From NCBI RefSeq assembly GCF_002846365.1, contig NZ_PJMW01000002.1, forward strand, positions 4,526,001 to 4,590,000: a DNA stretch of 64,000 bases, written 5' to 3'. The notes beneath the pieces are model-generated. The model saw only the letters and a list, made by a program, of their open reading frames with translations, made no database searches and was not told where the DNA came from. This document shows, piece by piece, positions 1-9,116 of the stretch. The stretch's first letter is position 1. Every line of letters begins with the position of its first letter. The position numbers and the translations under genes are program-made. Source of the DNA: Nocardia fluminea. GTDB taxonomy: Bacteria > Actinomycetota > Actinomycetes > Mycobacteriales > Mycobacteriaceae.

Positions 1-2
1 CG

Positions 3-71
3 GGCACGGTGCAGAAGACCAGCAGCGGAAAGATCATGCGAGCAGCGGCGAGAAAGCGATACCTGCAATGA
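3..71 (+). CDS. C-terminus of an acyl-CoA synthetase / fatty acyl-AMP ligase (partial)
   Basis: Only the last 22 codons lie in the window. They encode GTVQKTSSGKIMRAAARKRY plus two residues. QKTSSGK(I)MR is the C-terminal signature of adenylate-forming acyl-activating enzymes (FadD/FAAL type), and its Gly-Lys carries the lysine needed for adenylation. The TGA stop (69-71) overlaps the ATG of the following P450 gene as ATGA. The two are therefore probably translationally coupled, and the P450 may act on the lipid activated here. Whether it is a CoA ligase or an AMP ligase cannot be told from this fragment. Confidence 0.8.
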   Translation, partial: GTVQKTSSGKIMRAAARKRYLQ

Positions 72-1276
72 GCACCGAGACCTTCGTCTTCGATCCCACC
101 ACACCGGGATTCGCCGAGGACCCCTATCCGCACTACGCCCAACTGCGCGCCGCGGGACCCGCGCAGCGACATCCGCTCGGATTCTGGATCATCTCCCGGC
201 ACGCCGATGTGGCCGCGCTGCAGCGCTCGCCGCACTCCGTCGACGAGCAGCACCTGCGTCATCTGCCTGCGTGGAAGAGCGGCAGCACCGAGGTCCGCAA
301 GGAGAGCCGGGTGATGGGCGGGCTGTCGATGCTGGACCAGGACCCGCCCGACCACACCCGGCTGCGACGGCTGGTGTCGAAGGCTTTCACGCCTCGGTCG
401 ATCGAGTCGTTGCAACCGCGCGTCGAGGAACTCGTCGAGGAGGCACTGGCCCGCATCGCGGCGGCCGGCACCGCGGATGTCATTGCCGAACTGGCCTTTC
501 CGCTGCCGTTCACCATCATCTCGGAGATGCTCGGCATCCCGGTCGGCGAGCACACCCGGCTGCGGGAACTGACCGAGACCGTCGTGCTGGTGTTCGAGCC
601 GTTCGCGAGCGCCGAGACCCAGGACCGGATCAGGGCCGCCAACCAGGAACTGTTCGGCATGGTCCGTGAACTGATCCGCTGGAAGCGCGCCAACCCGGGC
701 GACGATCTGCTCACCGCGTTGATCAGCGCCGAGGACAACGGTGACATGCTCAGCGAGGACGAACTGATCTCGCAGGTGATGTTCCTCTACATCGCCGGCC
801 ACGAGACCACGGTGACCCACCTCGGCAGCGGAATCCTGTCGCTGCTGCGGCATCCGGACCAGGCGCGGCGGCTGCGGGCCGAGCCCGGCCTGGCCGCGGG
901 CGCGGTCGACGAACTGATGCGCTTCGACACCCCGGTGCACCTCATGCGCCGGATCACCCTCGCACCGCTGCGGGTCGGCGAGCACGAGATCCCGGCGGGC
1001 AGCTGGGTGATCGGCGCACTGGCCGCCGCCAACCGGGACCCGGAATTCTGGGGCGCCGACGCCGGCGAACTGCGCCTGGACCGGCCGAACGCGCACCAGA
1101 ACGTCTCGCTCGGCGCCGGCATCCACCACTGCCTCGGTGCCGCCCTGGTCCGGATGGAGGCACGGATCGTGTTCCCGCGCTTCGTGACCCGCTTCCCCGA
1201 GGCCGCGGTGGTCGGCCAGACCTGGAACGGCCGGATCAACCTGCGCGGCCTCGCGACATTGACGGTCGCGGTGTAG
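68..1276 (+). CDS. cytochrome P450
   Basis: This 402-aa soluble heme monooxygenase has the usual length of bacterial CYPs. The I-helix oxygen-binding motif AGHETT is at residues 243-248, the K-helix ExxR at E282-R285, and the heme loop LGAGIHHCLG holds the proximal Cys at about residue 355. No membrane anchor is seen, so electrons should come from a separate ferredoxin and reductase; none is encoded nearby. The start ATG overlaps the stop of the upstream acyl-activating enzyme, which suggests that the oxidised substrate is an acyl chain or an acyl-linked natural product. The substrate cannot be predicted. Confidence 0.95.
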   Translation: MSTETFVFDPTTPGFAEDPYPHYAQLRAAGPAQRHPLGFWIISRHADVAALQRSPHSVDEQHLRHLPAWKSGSTEVRKESRVMGGLSMLDQDPPDHTRLRRLVSKAFTPRSIESLQPRVEELVEEALARIAAAGTADVIAELAFPLPFTIISEMLGIPVGEHTRLRELTETVVLVFEPFASAETQDRIRAANQELFGMVRELIRWKRANPGDDLLTALISAEDNGDMLSEDELISQVMFLYIAGHETTVTHLGSGILSLLRHPDQARRLRAEPGLAAGAVDELMRFDTPVHLMRRITLAPLRVGEHEIPAGSWVIGALAAANRDPEFWGADAGELRLDRPNAHQNVSLGAGIHHCLGAALVRMEARIVFPRFVTRFPEAAVVGQTWNGRINLRGLATLTVAV

Positions 1277-1279
1277 CGC

Positions 1280-2074
1280 TCAGCTCGGCTGTTCGGCGGG
1301 CACCGAGAACCGCATGCCGGGACGGCTCAGGTGCACGGGCCCGCCGAACTCGGCGGCCACCTCGTCGCACCGGGCCTGCTGCCATTGCTGGTGTGCCGAA
1401 CCGAGATGGGTCAGCACCACCGAGCGCGCGCCGGCGGCGGCCGCCGCGCGCCCGACTTCGGTGGCGCACAGATGGCCGTGTGCTGTGTGATCCGGCTCGG
1501 CGAGGGTGGACTCGGCGAGGAAGATGTCGACATCGGCGGCGAGCGCGACCAGGCTGTCGTTCCAGCCGGTGTCGCCGGTGAACGCGATACTGCCCGTAGG
1601 GCTTTCGATCCGCACCCCGCAGGCGGGTTCGGTGTGCACCATGGGCACCAGCTCGATGCTGCAGTCGGTGAGCGGGTAGGTCGCGCCGCGCTCGTATTCG
1701 ATGACCTCGTAGGCCAGATCGAATGCCCGGTTCAGGTCGGGGAAGGTCTTCACCGGAAACAGTGCGGCGAGCTGATCCAGCCGCGCGCGAGCGCCTTTCG
1801 GCACGAACAGCTTGATCCGGCTGTCCGGCGCGCCGGGCGCTCTGCGCATCGCCTGCTTGCCGATGGGCAGCACGTCGTAGCAGTGATCCAGGTGCAGGTG
1901 GCTGATGACGACCGCGTCGAGCATGCTCGCGTGCAGGTAGTTGCCGAGCAGCAGCGCGATGCCGGGACCACAGTCGAGCAGAATTCTCGACTGGCCGGTT
2001 TCGACCAGGTAGCCCGAACTGGCTGCGCCGTCGGCGGGCATACCGGCTCGATTTCCGACGATTGTCAGGTGCAT
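1280..2074 (-). CDS. metallo-beta-lactamase-fold hydrolase
   Basis: The 264-aa protein starts MHLTIVGNRAGMP and carries the zinc motif HLHLDH at residues 59-64. Further metal-binding landmarks are GDTGWN and the late Thr-His-Leu. The fold is that of RNase Z-like or arylsulfatase-like MBL enzymes that cleave phosphodiesters or esters. The ATG at 2074 is preferred over longer readings because a GAAAGG ribosome site precedes it and the protein begins directly with the MBL beta strand. It is convergent with the P450 gene, with three bases between the stops. The substrate is unknown. Confidence 0.85.
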   Translation of the reverse strand: MHLTIVGNRAGMPADGAASSGYLVETGQSRILLDCGPGIALLLGNYLHASMLDAVVISHLHLDHCYDVLPIGKQAMRRAPGAPDSRIKLFVPKGARARLDQLAALFPVKTFPDLNRAFDLAYEVIEYERGATYPLTDCSIELVPMVHTEPACGVRIESPTGSIAFTGDTGWNDSLVALAADVDIFLAESTLAEPDHTAHGHLCATEVGRAAAAAGARSVVLTHLGSAHQQWQQARCDEVAAEFGGPVHLSRPGMRFSVPAEQPS

Positions 2075-2327
2075 TCGACATACCTTTCGACACGGGAGTT
2101 TTCGGGCCGACGGTATCGATGCGAACAGTGGCCGACGAGTCGTATCGAATATTCCGATCCGTCCATCGCAGTTCGCGATCGAATCGCCATAGGAAACCCT
2201 CTGACCTGCGCAAATCATCCGAAGACCGTTCGGGGAGCGCGGATTTCGGAATGGTGGCCGCTCGGCACCGAATACCGTTGACCAACGTGTGTGAGCAGGT
2301 GCTGCGAAAAGGAGAACGGGGATTGTG

Positions 2328-3083
2328 ATGACCGACGGTGTGAGTTCTGCGATGGGCCGGGAACTGCCGCTGCGCGGTGCGGTGAACGCGCGTGATCTGG
2401 GCGGGTTGCGAACGGTGGACGGGCGGCAGGTGCGTCGCCTGCGGGTGTTCCGATCGGATCTGCTCACCGCGCTGGACGCCGGGGATGTGTCGTTTCTGCT
2501 GACCGACTGCGGACTTCGCACGATCGTCGACCTGCGCGCGCCGGGTGAGATCGTCACCGACGGTACGGGTGCCGTGGTCGATGCCGTCGCCGTCTACCGG
2601 AACCTGCACGTCTACGGCGCGGACCGGGTGCGGCTCGACCTCACCGAGGTCTCGCCCGACGGGAGCATGTTCGAGCGGTACTGCGAATACCTCGCGCACA
2701 GCAGCGAGAACATCGCCGCCGTGCTGCGGTTGCTCGCCGTCGAGGGGCAGTTGCCCGCGCTGATCCACTGCGCCGCGGGCAAGGATCGCACCGGGGTGGT
2801 GATCGCACTGCTGCTCGCGGTCGCCGGGGTGCGCGCCGACGACATCATCGCCGACTATGCCGCCACCACCCCGAACATCGCCGCGCTGCGGGCTCGCGGT
2901 GGCCGTCCGGCCGACGCGGTCGATCGGCTCCCGGCCTGGGTTTTCGCCGCCGAGGCGACCACCATGCGCCAGTTCCTGACGCACCTGGACGTCGAGCACG
3001 GTGGGCCCGCCGAGTGGGCGTCCCGGGCCGGTCTCGACCGCGCGACGCAGAGGCGGCTGGCGGACAACCTGCTCTGTGACTGA
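2328..3083 (+). CDS. tyrosine-protein phosphatase, PtpB-like
   Basis: The protein has about 251 residues. The N-terminal NARDLGGL signature and the P-loop HCAAGKDRTG (catalytic Cys near residue 148) identify the PtpB-like family (Y_phosphatase3). In M. tuberculosis PtpB the lysine in this loop allows hydrolysis of phosphoinositides as well as phospho-Tyr/Ser/Thr, and this protein keeps that lysine. A ribosome site AAGGAG lies at 2309-2314. ATG 2328 or the GTG immediately before it (2325) could be the start. No signal peptide is seen. It is divergent from the MBL gene across about 250 bp. Confidence 0.85.
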   Translation: MTDGVSSAMGRELPLRGAVNARDLGGLRTVDGRQVRRLRVFRSDLLTALDAGDVSFLLTDCGLRTIVDLRAPGEIVTDGTGAVVDAVAVYRNLHVYGADRVRLDLTEVSPDGSMFERYCEYLAHSSENIAAVLRLLAVEGQLPALIHCAAGKDRTGVVIALLLAVAGVRADDIIADYAATTPNIAALRARGGRPADAVDRLPAWVFAAEATTMRQFLTHLDVEHGGPAEWASRAGLDRATQRRLADNLLCD

Positions 3084-3147
3084 GGTCACAGAACGACGGC
3101 GATTCCGTCCCATTCTTCCCAGAACGTTTTCTAATGCTTGGGAAGTT

Positions 3148-3159
3148 CTTTACTATTAC
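3148..3159 (+). promoter_or_regulatory. motif shared upstream of both SulP-CA genes, copy 1
   Basis: CTTTACTATTAC lies about 100 bp before the first SulP-carbonic anhydrase start. It contains TACTAT (3151-3156), which fits an actinobacterial -10 box. A 10/12 match (CTTTACCAATAC) lies at 5566-5577 before the second paralog. It may be a duplicated promoter or operator, but no convincing -35 is seen. Confidence 0.3.
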
Positions 3160-3257
3160 TCCGACTCTGTGTCTGGAGTCCGATCAGCTCAGCATCGATT
3201 GCCAGTGCATGTTCGACCGATGAACCGGGAGCCCACCTGCCCCGGCGAAGGAGAATG

Positions 3258-5480
3258 ATGACCGACAATGATCCGGGCACCACTACCATCGCGACGACGC
3301 GCCCGCTGTCGTGCGCGTCACTGAAACCTCTTCTCCAGCAAGATCTTCCAGCATCACTTGTGGTCTTCCTCGTTGCCCTGCCGTTGTCGCTGGGCGTCGC
3401 GCTGGCATCCGGCGCGCCGGTCGTCGCCGGGCTCATCGCCGCCGCCGTCGGCGGGGTGGTCGCCGGGCTACTCGGCGGCTCGAAGGTTCAGGTCAGCGGG
3501 CCCACCGCGAGTCTCGCCGTTGTCGTGGCGGGAGCCGTTCAGCAATTCGGTTGGGCTGCCATGTGTTTCATCACTGTCGGCGCGGGTGTCCTGCAGATTC
3601 TGTTCGGGCTCAGCCGGATCGCGCGCGCCGCGCTGGGTATCGCGCCCGTCGTGGTGCACGCGATGCTCGCCGGCATCGGCGTGGTGATCGCGCTGCAGCA
3701 GGTACACGTCCTGCTCGGCGGAACGACGGTCAGCTCACCGTGGGCCAGTATCGTCGAGCTTCCGCGTCAGGCGATGTCGGTGCAGAAGGGTGATCTGTTC
3801 ATCGGGCTGCTCGTGATCGCCGTGCTGATCGGATGGCAGTACCTGCCGCGCCGCGTACGGGTGGTGCCCGGCCCGCTGGTCGCGGTGGTGGCGGCGACCG
3901 TGGTCTCGCTGGTGCTGCCGGTGACCGTGGAACGAGTGCGCCTGGACGGCTCGCTGCTCGACGGCATCGGGTTGCCCGCGTTGCCCCACGGCGGCTGGCT
4001 GCCGCTCGCGCTCACCATGCTCACCATCGCCCTCATCGCCAGCGTGGAGACGTTGCTCTCGGCTGTCGCGGTCGACAAATTGCGCCCCGACCAGCGCACC
4101 GACTTCGACCGGGAACTGCTCGGTCAGGGTGCGGCGAACATGGTCTCGGGTGTACTCGGCGGCCTGCCGATCGCGGCGGTCATCGTGCGCAGCATCACCA
4201 ACGCGAACGCGGGCGCGCGCAGCAGGGCGGCCACCGTGCTGCACGGTGGCTGGATCCTCGTGTTCGCGATCGCGCTGGTCGGCCTGGTCCGCCAGATCCC
4301 GACGGCGGCGCTGGCCGCGCTGCTGGTGCTGATCGGGGTGCAGCTGGTGAAACTGGCCCACATCAAGCGTGCCCGCCGCAACGGTGACATCTACGTCTAC
4401 CTGGTCACCGTGATCGCCGTCGTCGCACTGAACCTGTTGCAGGGCATGGTGATCGGACTGGTCGCCTCGTTCGCGCTGCTGCTGTGGCGGGTCGTGAAGT
4501 TCACCATCACCGCGGCGCCGCGCGCCGACGGGACCTGGTTGGTGCGTATCGCGGGCACCTGTACCTTCCTGGCCGCCCCCCGGCTCACGGCCGAACTGGC
4601 GAAGGTACCGGCGGAGGTGGACGTCACCGTGGAACTGAGCGTGGACTTCCTCGACCACGCGGCGTGCGAGTTGCTCTCGGACTGGGCCGGCGCCCGCGAA
4701 TCCGGCGGCGGCACAGTCGAGTTCGTCGAACTCGGGGCCGCGAGGATGGCCCGCACCCACGACGGACCGCCCGAGCACGGCCACGCGCGGAAAGCGGTCG
4801 ACGAGGCGATCCGGCCGTGGCGGCGCAGCGGCGGCGTCGACCCGATCGCCGCGGGCATCGCGGCCTACCACAGCCAGCACGCGCACCTGATGCGCCCGCA
4901 CCTGGACGGGTTGCGGCACCGGCCCGATGCCGACACCTTCTTCCTGGCCTGCGCCGACGCCCGCATCGTGCCCAACGTCATCACCAACAGTGGGCCCGGC
5001 GACCTGTTCACGGTGCGCAATGTCGGCAACCTGGTGCCGGTCGGCGGCTCCGACGTCTCGGTGGAAGCCGCGCTGATCTACGCGCTCGACAAGCTCGACG
5101 TGCGCTCGGTGGTGGTGTGCGGGCACAGTGGCTGCGGAGCGATGGAGGCGCTGTACCGGCAGGTGCCGGCCGGGCCGGGACTCGACGACTGGCTGGCTCA
5201 CGCCCAGCCGACGCTGACGGCGTTCCACGCGGGTCACCCCGTCGCCGAGGCCGCCAGGCTGGCGGGTTTCGGTCCGATCGATCAGCTCGGCATGGTGAAC
5301 GTGGCCCGGCAGGTGCAGACCCTGATCGACTATCCGGCGGTGCGCAGTGGCATCCAGGAGCGCGGGATCGCGGTGTCGGGGCTGTTCTTCGATCTGGCGA
5401 CCGCGCGGGTCATCGAGATCACCGCCGACGGGATCGCCGAGTTCGGCGAGGCCCGCCGCGCTGCCGCCGAACCGGTGTAA
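3258..5480 (+). CDS. SulP/SLC26-type anion transporter fused to beta-carbonic anhydrase (paralog 1)
   Basis: The 740-aa protein has three parts. Residues about 20-410 form a SulP transporter core with many hydrophobic segments and motifs such as LPLSLGVALASG and FGLSRIARAALG. Residues about 415-500 form a STAS-like domain. Residues about 530-740 form a beta-carbonic anhydrase. Zinc and catalytic residues are C565-A-D567-A-R569 and H623-SG-C626. The usual CxDSR here reads CADAR, so the serine is replaced while Cys, Asp and Arg remain. Such fusions are predicted bicarbonate or other anion importers in which the anhydrase interconverts CO2 and bicarbonate. ATG 3258 (or 3255) follows GAAGGAG; longer readings lack a ribosome site. 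Confidence 0.9.
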   Translation: MTDNDPGTTTIATTRPLSCASLKPLLQQDLPASLVVFLVALPLSLGVALASGAPVVAGLIAAAVGGVVAGLLGGSKVQVSGPTASLAVVVAGAVQQFGWAAMCFITVGAGVLQILFGLSRIARAALGIAPVVVHAMLAGIGVVIALQQVHVLLGGTTVSSPWASIVELPRQAMSVQKGDLFIGLLVIAVLIGWQYLPRRVRVVPGPLVAVVAATVVSLVLPVTVERVRLDGSLLDGIGLPALPHGGWLPLALTMLTIALIASVETLLSAVAVDKLRPDQRTDFDRELLGQGAANMVSGVLGGLPIAAVIVRSITNANAGARSRAATVLHGGWILVFAIALVGLVRQIPTAALAALLVLIGVQLVKLAHIKRARRNGDIYVYLVTVIAVVALNLLQGMVIGLVASFALLLWRVVKFTITAAPRADGTWLVRIAGTCTFLAAPRLTAELAKVPAEVDVTVELSVDFLDHAACELLSDWAGARESGGGTVEFVELGAARMARTHDGPPEHGHARKAVDEAIRPWRRSGGVDPIAAGIAAYHSQHAHLMRPHLDGLRHRPDADTFFLACADARIVPNVITNSGPGDLFTVRNVGNLVPVGGSDVSVEAALIYALDKLDVRSVVVCGHSGCGAMEALYRQVPAGPGLDDWLAHAQPTLTAFHAGHPVAEAARLAGFGPIDQLGMVNVARQVQTLIDYPAVRSGIQERGIAVSGLFFDLATARVIEITADGIAEFGEARRAAAEPV

Positions 5481-5565
5481 AGGGGGATAGTTGTGGGTCA
5501 CACCACAGACTGCCTGCCGTTATGGCGAGACCCACTGTTCGTGCGGCACACTGGCTTTGCCAACT

Positions 5566-5577
5566 CTTTACCAATAC
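5566..5577 (+). promoter_or_regulatory. motif shared upstream of both SulP-CA genes, copy 2
   Basis: CTTTACCAATAC lies about 125 bp before the second SulP-CA gene. It matches 10 of 12 bases of the motif at 3148-3159. The 221-bp gap holding it contains no other gene. Confidence 0.25.
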
Positions 5578-5701
5578 GTTGGATCCATCGGTAGCCGGTT
5601 CGCCGTCGCACCGGCGCCTGTCCAATGCTCCAGTCCCTTTGCTTCACCGTCCTTGTGATGATCGGCCCCGGCCCAGCGCCGGGAGCCGGCGAAGGAGAGT
5701 C

Positions 5702-7927
5702 ATGTCTGTCGAGAACGACCTTGCCCCACCCCACGCGGACGGCCCGTCGAACGCGTCGTCCCGTCCCGCGTGGCAACAGACGCTGCTGCGTCACGATCTG
5801 CCCGCCTCCATCGTAGTTTTCCTGGTGGCACTGCCACTGTCGCTCGGTATCGCGGTCGCCTCCGGTGCGCCGATCGCCGCCGGTCTCGTCGCCGCCGTGA
5901 TCGGTGGTGTGGTCGTGGGACTGCTCGGCGGCTCGGTGCTGCAGGTCAGCGGTCCCGCCGCGGGCCTGACCGTGGTCGTCGCCGAGTCCATCGCGCAATT
6001 CGGTTGGCGCCTCACCTGTTTCATCGTGGTCGCCGCGGGCGTGCTGCAGATCCTGTTCGGGCTCAGCCGGATCGCGCGGGCCGCGCTCGCCGTCGCCCCC
6101 GTGGTGGTCCACGCCATGCTGGCCGGCATCGGCATCACCATCGCCCTGCAGCAGATCCACGTGCTGCTCGGCGGTTCCTCGCACAGCACCGCGCTGCGCA
6201 ACCTGATCGAACTCCCCGGCCAGCTGCTCTCGCTGCACGGTGGTGACGCGCTCGTCGGCGCCGTGGTGATCGCGGTGATGCTCGGCTGGAAGTACGTCCC
6301 GTCGAAGCTGCGCGCGGTGCCGGGCCCGTTGGTCGCGGTGCTGGTCGGCACCGTCCTCTCACTCGGCCTGCCCGAGGTGGAGCGCATCGCCCTGAGCGGG
6401 TCGGTCTTCGACGCCCTCGGCCTGCCGGAACTACCCTCGGGCAATTGGTCCGCGGTCGCCATGATGGTGCTGACCATCGCGTTGATCGCCAGCGTGGAGA
6501 GCTTGCTCTCGGCCGTCGCGGTCGACAAGATGCACACCGGTCCGCGCACCGATTTCGATCGGGAACTCATCGGCCAGGGCACGGCGAATGTCGTCTCGGG
6601 TCTGGTCGGTGGCCTGCCGATCACCGGTGTGATCGTGCGCAGCGCCACCAATGTGCAGGCGGGGGCGCGCACGCGGGCCTCGACCGTCCTGCACGGACTC
6701 TGGATTCTGCTGTTCTCGGTGGCGCTGGTCGGTCTGGTGGAACAGATCCCCAAGGCCGCGCTGGCCGGCCTGCTCATCGTCATCGGCATACAGCTGGTGA
6801 AGCTGGCCCACATCCGGCTGGCCCGGCGCACCGGCGACCTGCTGGTCTATGTGGTGACCGTGCTCGGTGTGGTGTTCACCAACCTGCTCGAAGGCGTGGT
6901 CATCGGCCTCGCCCTGGCGTTCGGTCTGCTGCTGTGGCGGGTCGTGCGCGTGCAGGTGGCGGCGACCCCGATGCCCGACGGGCGCTGGCAGGTCCACATC
7001 GACGGCTCGTGCACCTTCCTCGCCCTGCCGAAACTGTCGGGCGAGCTGGCGAAGGTGCCCGCCGGCGTCGACGTGACCGTCGAGATGACCGTCGACTTCC
7101 TCGACCATGCCGCGTTCGAGGCGATCGAGGACTGGCAGCGTCAGCAGGAAAGCGGCGGTGGCCGTGTCGATTTCGTCGAAATCGGCAGTGCGCGCATGGC
7201 CGATACCCCGGCCGCGCCGCCGATCCGCGGATTCGGTCGCGCCGCCATCGACGACATGCTCGGTCCCTGGCGGCACCAGAAGTCCGGCGGCGACGCGGTG
7301 ACCGCGGGTGTCGCGGCCTACCATCGCGGCCACGCGCACGTCGTGCGACCGCATCTGGACGGGCTGCACGACAGTCAGGACCCCGACTCGTTCTTCCTGA
7401 CCTGCTCGGACTCGCGGATCGTGCCCAACGTCATCACCAACAGCGGTCCCGGTGACCTGTTCACCGTGCGCAATGTGGGCAATCTGGTTCCGGTCAGCGG
7501 TGACGACTCCGTCGAAGCGGCACTGAGTTTCGCGTTGGACAGTCTCGCGGTGCGCTCGGTGGTGGTGTGCGGGCACTCCTCGTGCGGTGCGATGAAGGCG
7601 GTCCGTTCCGCCGCCGCCACCGAAGGCGGCCTGAGCTCCTGGCTGCGGCACGCGGAACCGACGCTGGAGCGGTTCCTCGCCGGTCATCCCGTGGCGGTCG
7701 CGGCCGCGGCGGCGGGGTACGGCGAGGTGGATCAGCTCAGCATGGTCAACGTCGCGGTGCAGCTGGAGACACTGGGACGTAATCCCGCGGTGCGCCGTGC
7801 GGTGGCCGAGCGTGGGCTGACGGTGTCGGGGCTGTTCTTCGATATCGCGACCTCGCGGGTGCTCGAGGTGACTCTCGACGGGGTCGGCGCGATCGACGAC
7901 CACGCCGCACTCACCGTCACCGGGTGA
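5702..7927 (+). CDS. SulP/SLC26-type anion transporter fused to beta-carbonic anhydrase (paralog 2)
   Basis: The 741-aa protein is colinear with the preceding gene: SulP core, STAS-like region, beta-carbonic anhydrase. Here the zinc site is canonical, with C568-S-D570-S-R572 and H625-SS-C628. ATG 5702 follows AAGGAG at 5692-5697. The two genes clearly arose by tandem duplication and have diverged most in the N-terminal tail and in the linker before the anhydrase. They are separate transcription candidates because a 221-bp gap lies between them. The likely role is bicarbonate uptake coupled to hydration; the transported ion could also be sulfate or another anion. Confidence 0.9.
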   Translation: MSVENDLAPPHADGPSNASSRPAWQQTLLRHDLPASIVVFLVALPLSLGIAVASGAPIAAGLVAAVIGGVVVGLLGGSVLQVSGPAAGLTVVVAESIAQFGWRLTCFIVVAAGVLQILFGLSRIARAALAVAPVVVHAMLAGIGITIALQQIHVLLGGSSHSTALRNLIELPGQLLSLHGGDALVGAVVIAVMLGWKYVPSKLRAVPGPLVAVLVGTVLSLGLPEVERIALSGSVFDALGLPELPSGNWSAVAMMVLTIALIASVESLLSAVAVDKMHTGPRTDFDRELIGQGTANVVSGLVGGLPITGVIVRSATNVQAGARTRASTVLHGLWILLFSVALVGLVEQIPKAALAGLLIVIGIQLVKLAHIRLARRTGDLLVYVVTVLGVVFTNLLEGVVIGLALAFGLLLWRVVRVQVAATPMPDGRWQVHIDGSCTFLALPKLSGELAKVPAGVDVTVEMTVDFLDHAAFEAIEDWQRQQESGGGRVDFVEIGSARMADTPAAPPIRGFGRAAIDDMLGPWRHQKSGGDAVTAGVAAYHRGHAHVVRPHLDGLHDSQDPDSFFLTCSDSRIVPNVITNSGPGDLFTVRNVGNLVPVSGDDSVEAALSFALDSLAVRSVVVCGHSSCGAMKAVRSAAATEGGLSSWLRHAEPTLERFLAGHPVAVAAAAAGYGEVDQLSMVNVAVQLETLGRNPAVRRAVAERGLTVSGLFFDIATSRVLEVTLDGVGAIDDHAALTVTG

Positions 7928-7958
7928 GGACACCGTGACCGGGCGGCGGCCGGACTCG

Positions 7959-7964
7959 TAGGGT
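7959..7964 (+). promoter_or_regulatory. -10 box, probable leaderless promoter
   Basis: TAGGGT lies seven bases before ATG 7972. This spacing puts the transcription start at or next to the start codon. GGGTGGA could alternatively serve as a ribosome site. Confidence 0.4.
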
Positions 7965-7971
7965 GGAAATC

Positions 7972-8463
7972 ATGACCAGCGATCCGACCGCCGCCGAGCG
8001 TGTCACCGACGGCCCCGACTCCGCGGACGAGGAGGCTACAGCCGAGCCGGGGCGGTGGGACGGGTTGAAGGAACGCGGGCGCGCCTTCCGGGAACACATC
8101 GCCCAGCGCCCTACCCTCAACCTCGGCTACCGCATCGTCGTCGGCGTGGTCGGTGGGCTGGTCCTGCTCGTCGGGATCGTCACGATCCCGTACCCCGGAC
8201 CCGGCTGGGCGCTGGTGTTCGCGGGATTCGGCATCCTGGCCACCGAGTTCGTCTGGGCCCATCACACCCTCACCTGGGTGCGCGGCAAGTACCGGATCGT
8301 CATGGACTGGTACACCTCGCGCGGGTGGTTCATCAAGGTGCTCGGCGCGGTGGGCACCTTCGCCCTCGTCCTCGTGACGTTGTGGCTGCTCGGTACATTT
8401 TCGATGGTCGCAGGGTGGATCGGAGTCGATTGGCCATGGTTGCACAGTCCCCTGATGTCGTGA
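7972..8463 (+). CDS. PGPGW-family (TIGR02611-like) transmembrane protein
   Basis: The protein has 163 residues. A charged N-terminal tail (1-45) is followed by a hydrophobic segment, the diagnostic IPYPGPGWALVFAGFGILATEF motif (PYPGPGW here), a short amphipathic stretch and a final TM segment near residues 118-145. The family is widespread in actinobacteria and has no known function. The start is ATG 7972; a GTG at 7963 is possible. It overlaps the next gene, so the two probably form a small operon. Confidence 0.8.
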   Translation: MTSDPTAAERVTDGPDSADEEATAEPGRWDGLKERGRAFREHIAQRPTLNLGYRIVVGVVGGLVLLVGIVTIPYPGPGWALVFAGFGILATEFVWAHHTLTWVRGKYRIVMDWYTSRGWFIKVLGAVGTFALVLVTLWLLGTFSMVAGWIGVDWPWLHSPLMS

Positions 8464-9116
8464 GCACGGTTCCCGGGCATCTCCTCACCGACCCGGCCTG
8501 GGTCGCGGCACGCATCGACGCGATGAGCCGTGCCTGGGGCACCGATGCCCCCCGGGTCGCGGGCACCCTGTGGTGGTGCATGGTCGCCTCGACGCTCGTC
8601 GAGCAGATCGCCGTCGCCTACGCGGCGGGCACACCCGCTCCGGTCGCGGCCCTCGGCGACTTCGATTGTGTGGTCCGGCCCGACGGTGGTGTCGAACACG
8701 CGCAGTTCCGCCGCGTGCCGGTCGATGCCACCGGCCGTTCCGTGCGCTCGGACGTGGGTGGCGAGACCGGTGCGGCAGCCGCTGACGAGGTCGCGGCCGC
8801 CTTGCGTGACACCCTGACCGCCGTGATCTCCCAGGTCGCGGCCGTTTCGGGGGCCGGTGCTCCGGCGCTGTGGGCGGTGGTGTCCGACGCCATCGGCAAC
8901 CGGGCGCTGGACGCGGGCTCACCGGACGCGGCGACCAGGCTGGCCGCGGACGTGGGCGCGCGCCTACCCGCGCCACGGTTCGTCACCGTCGCGGGCCGTA
9001 CCTTCGTCCGCCGCGCCTCGTGCTGCCTGGTGTACGAAGCGCCCGGTCGCGAGATGTGCACGAGCTGCCCGAAGCGTTCGCCCGACGACCGCGCGCAGCG
9101 GCTGGCACGTCTCTGA
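8436..9116 (+). CDS. FhuF-like (2Fe-2S) protein
   Basis: The 226-aa protein ends with ASCCLVY-x6-MCTSCP, that is CC-x10-C-x2-C. This is the [2Fe-2S] motif of the FhuF C-terminal domain, which in FhuF proteins serves ferric-siderophore reduction. The N-terminal part matches the general FhuF layout but has no other recognisable motif. ATG 8436 has GGAG ten bases upstream and overlaps the preceding gene by 28 bp. GTG 8460 would give a GTGA overlap but lacks a ribosome site. A cytosolic ferric reductase acting on imported siderophores is the likeliest role; no siderophore genes are in view. Confidence 0.75.
   Translation: MVAQSPDVVSTVPGHLLTDPAWVAARIDAMSRAWGTDAPRVAGTLWWCMVASTLVEQIAVAYAAGTPAPVAALGDFDCVVRPDGGVEHAQFRRVPVDATGRSVRSDVGGETGAAAADEVAAALRDTLTAVISQVAAVSGAGAPALWAVVSDAIGNRALDAGSPDAATRLAADVGARLPAPRFVTVAGRTFVRRASCCLVYEAPGREMCTSCPKRSPDDRAQRLARL

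Noticed and set aside
1236..3113. 625-aa open frame on the minus strand
   Set aside because: Arg/Gly/His-rich shadow of the MBL and phosphatase genes, with no domain or ribosome site.
3735..5501. 588-aa minus-strand frame opposite the first SulP-CA gene
   Set aside because: Low-complexity Asp/His/Arg composition typical of antisense frames in high-GC genes.
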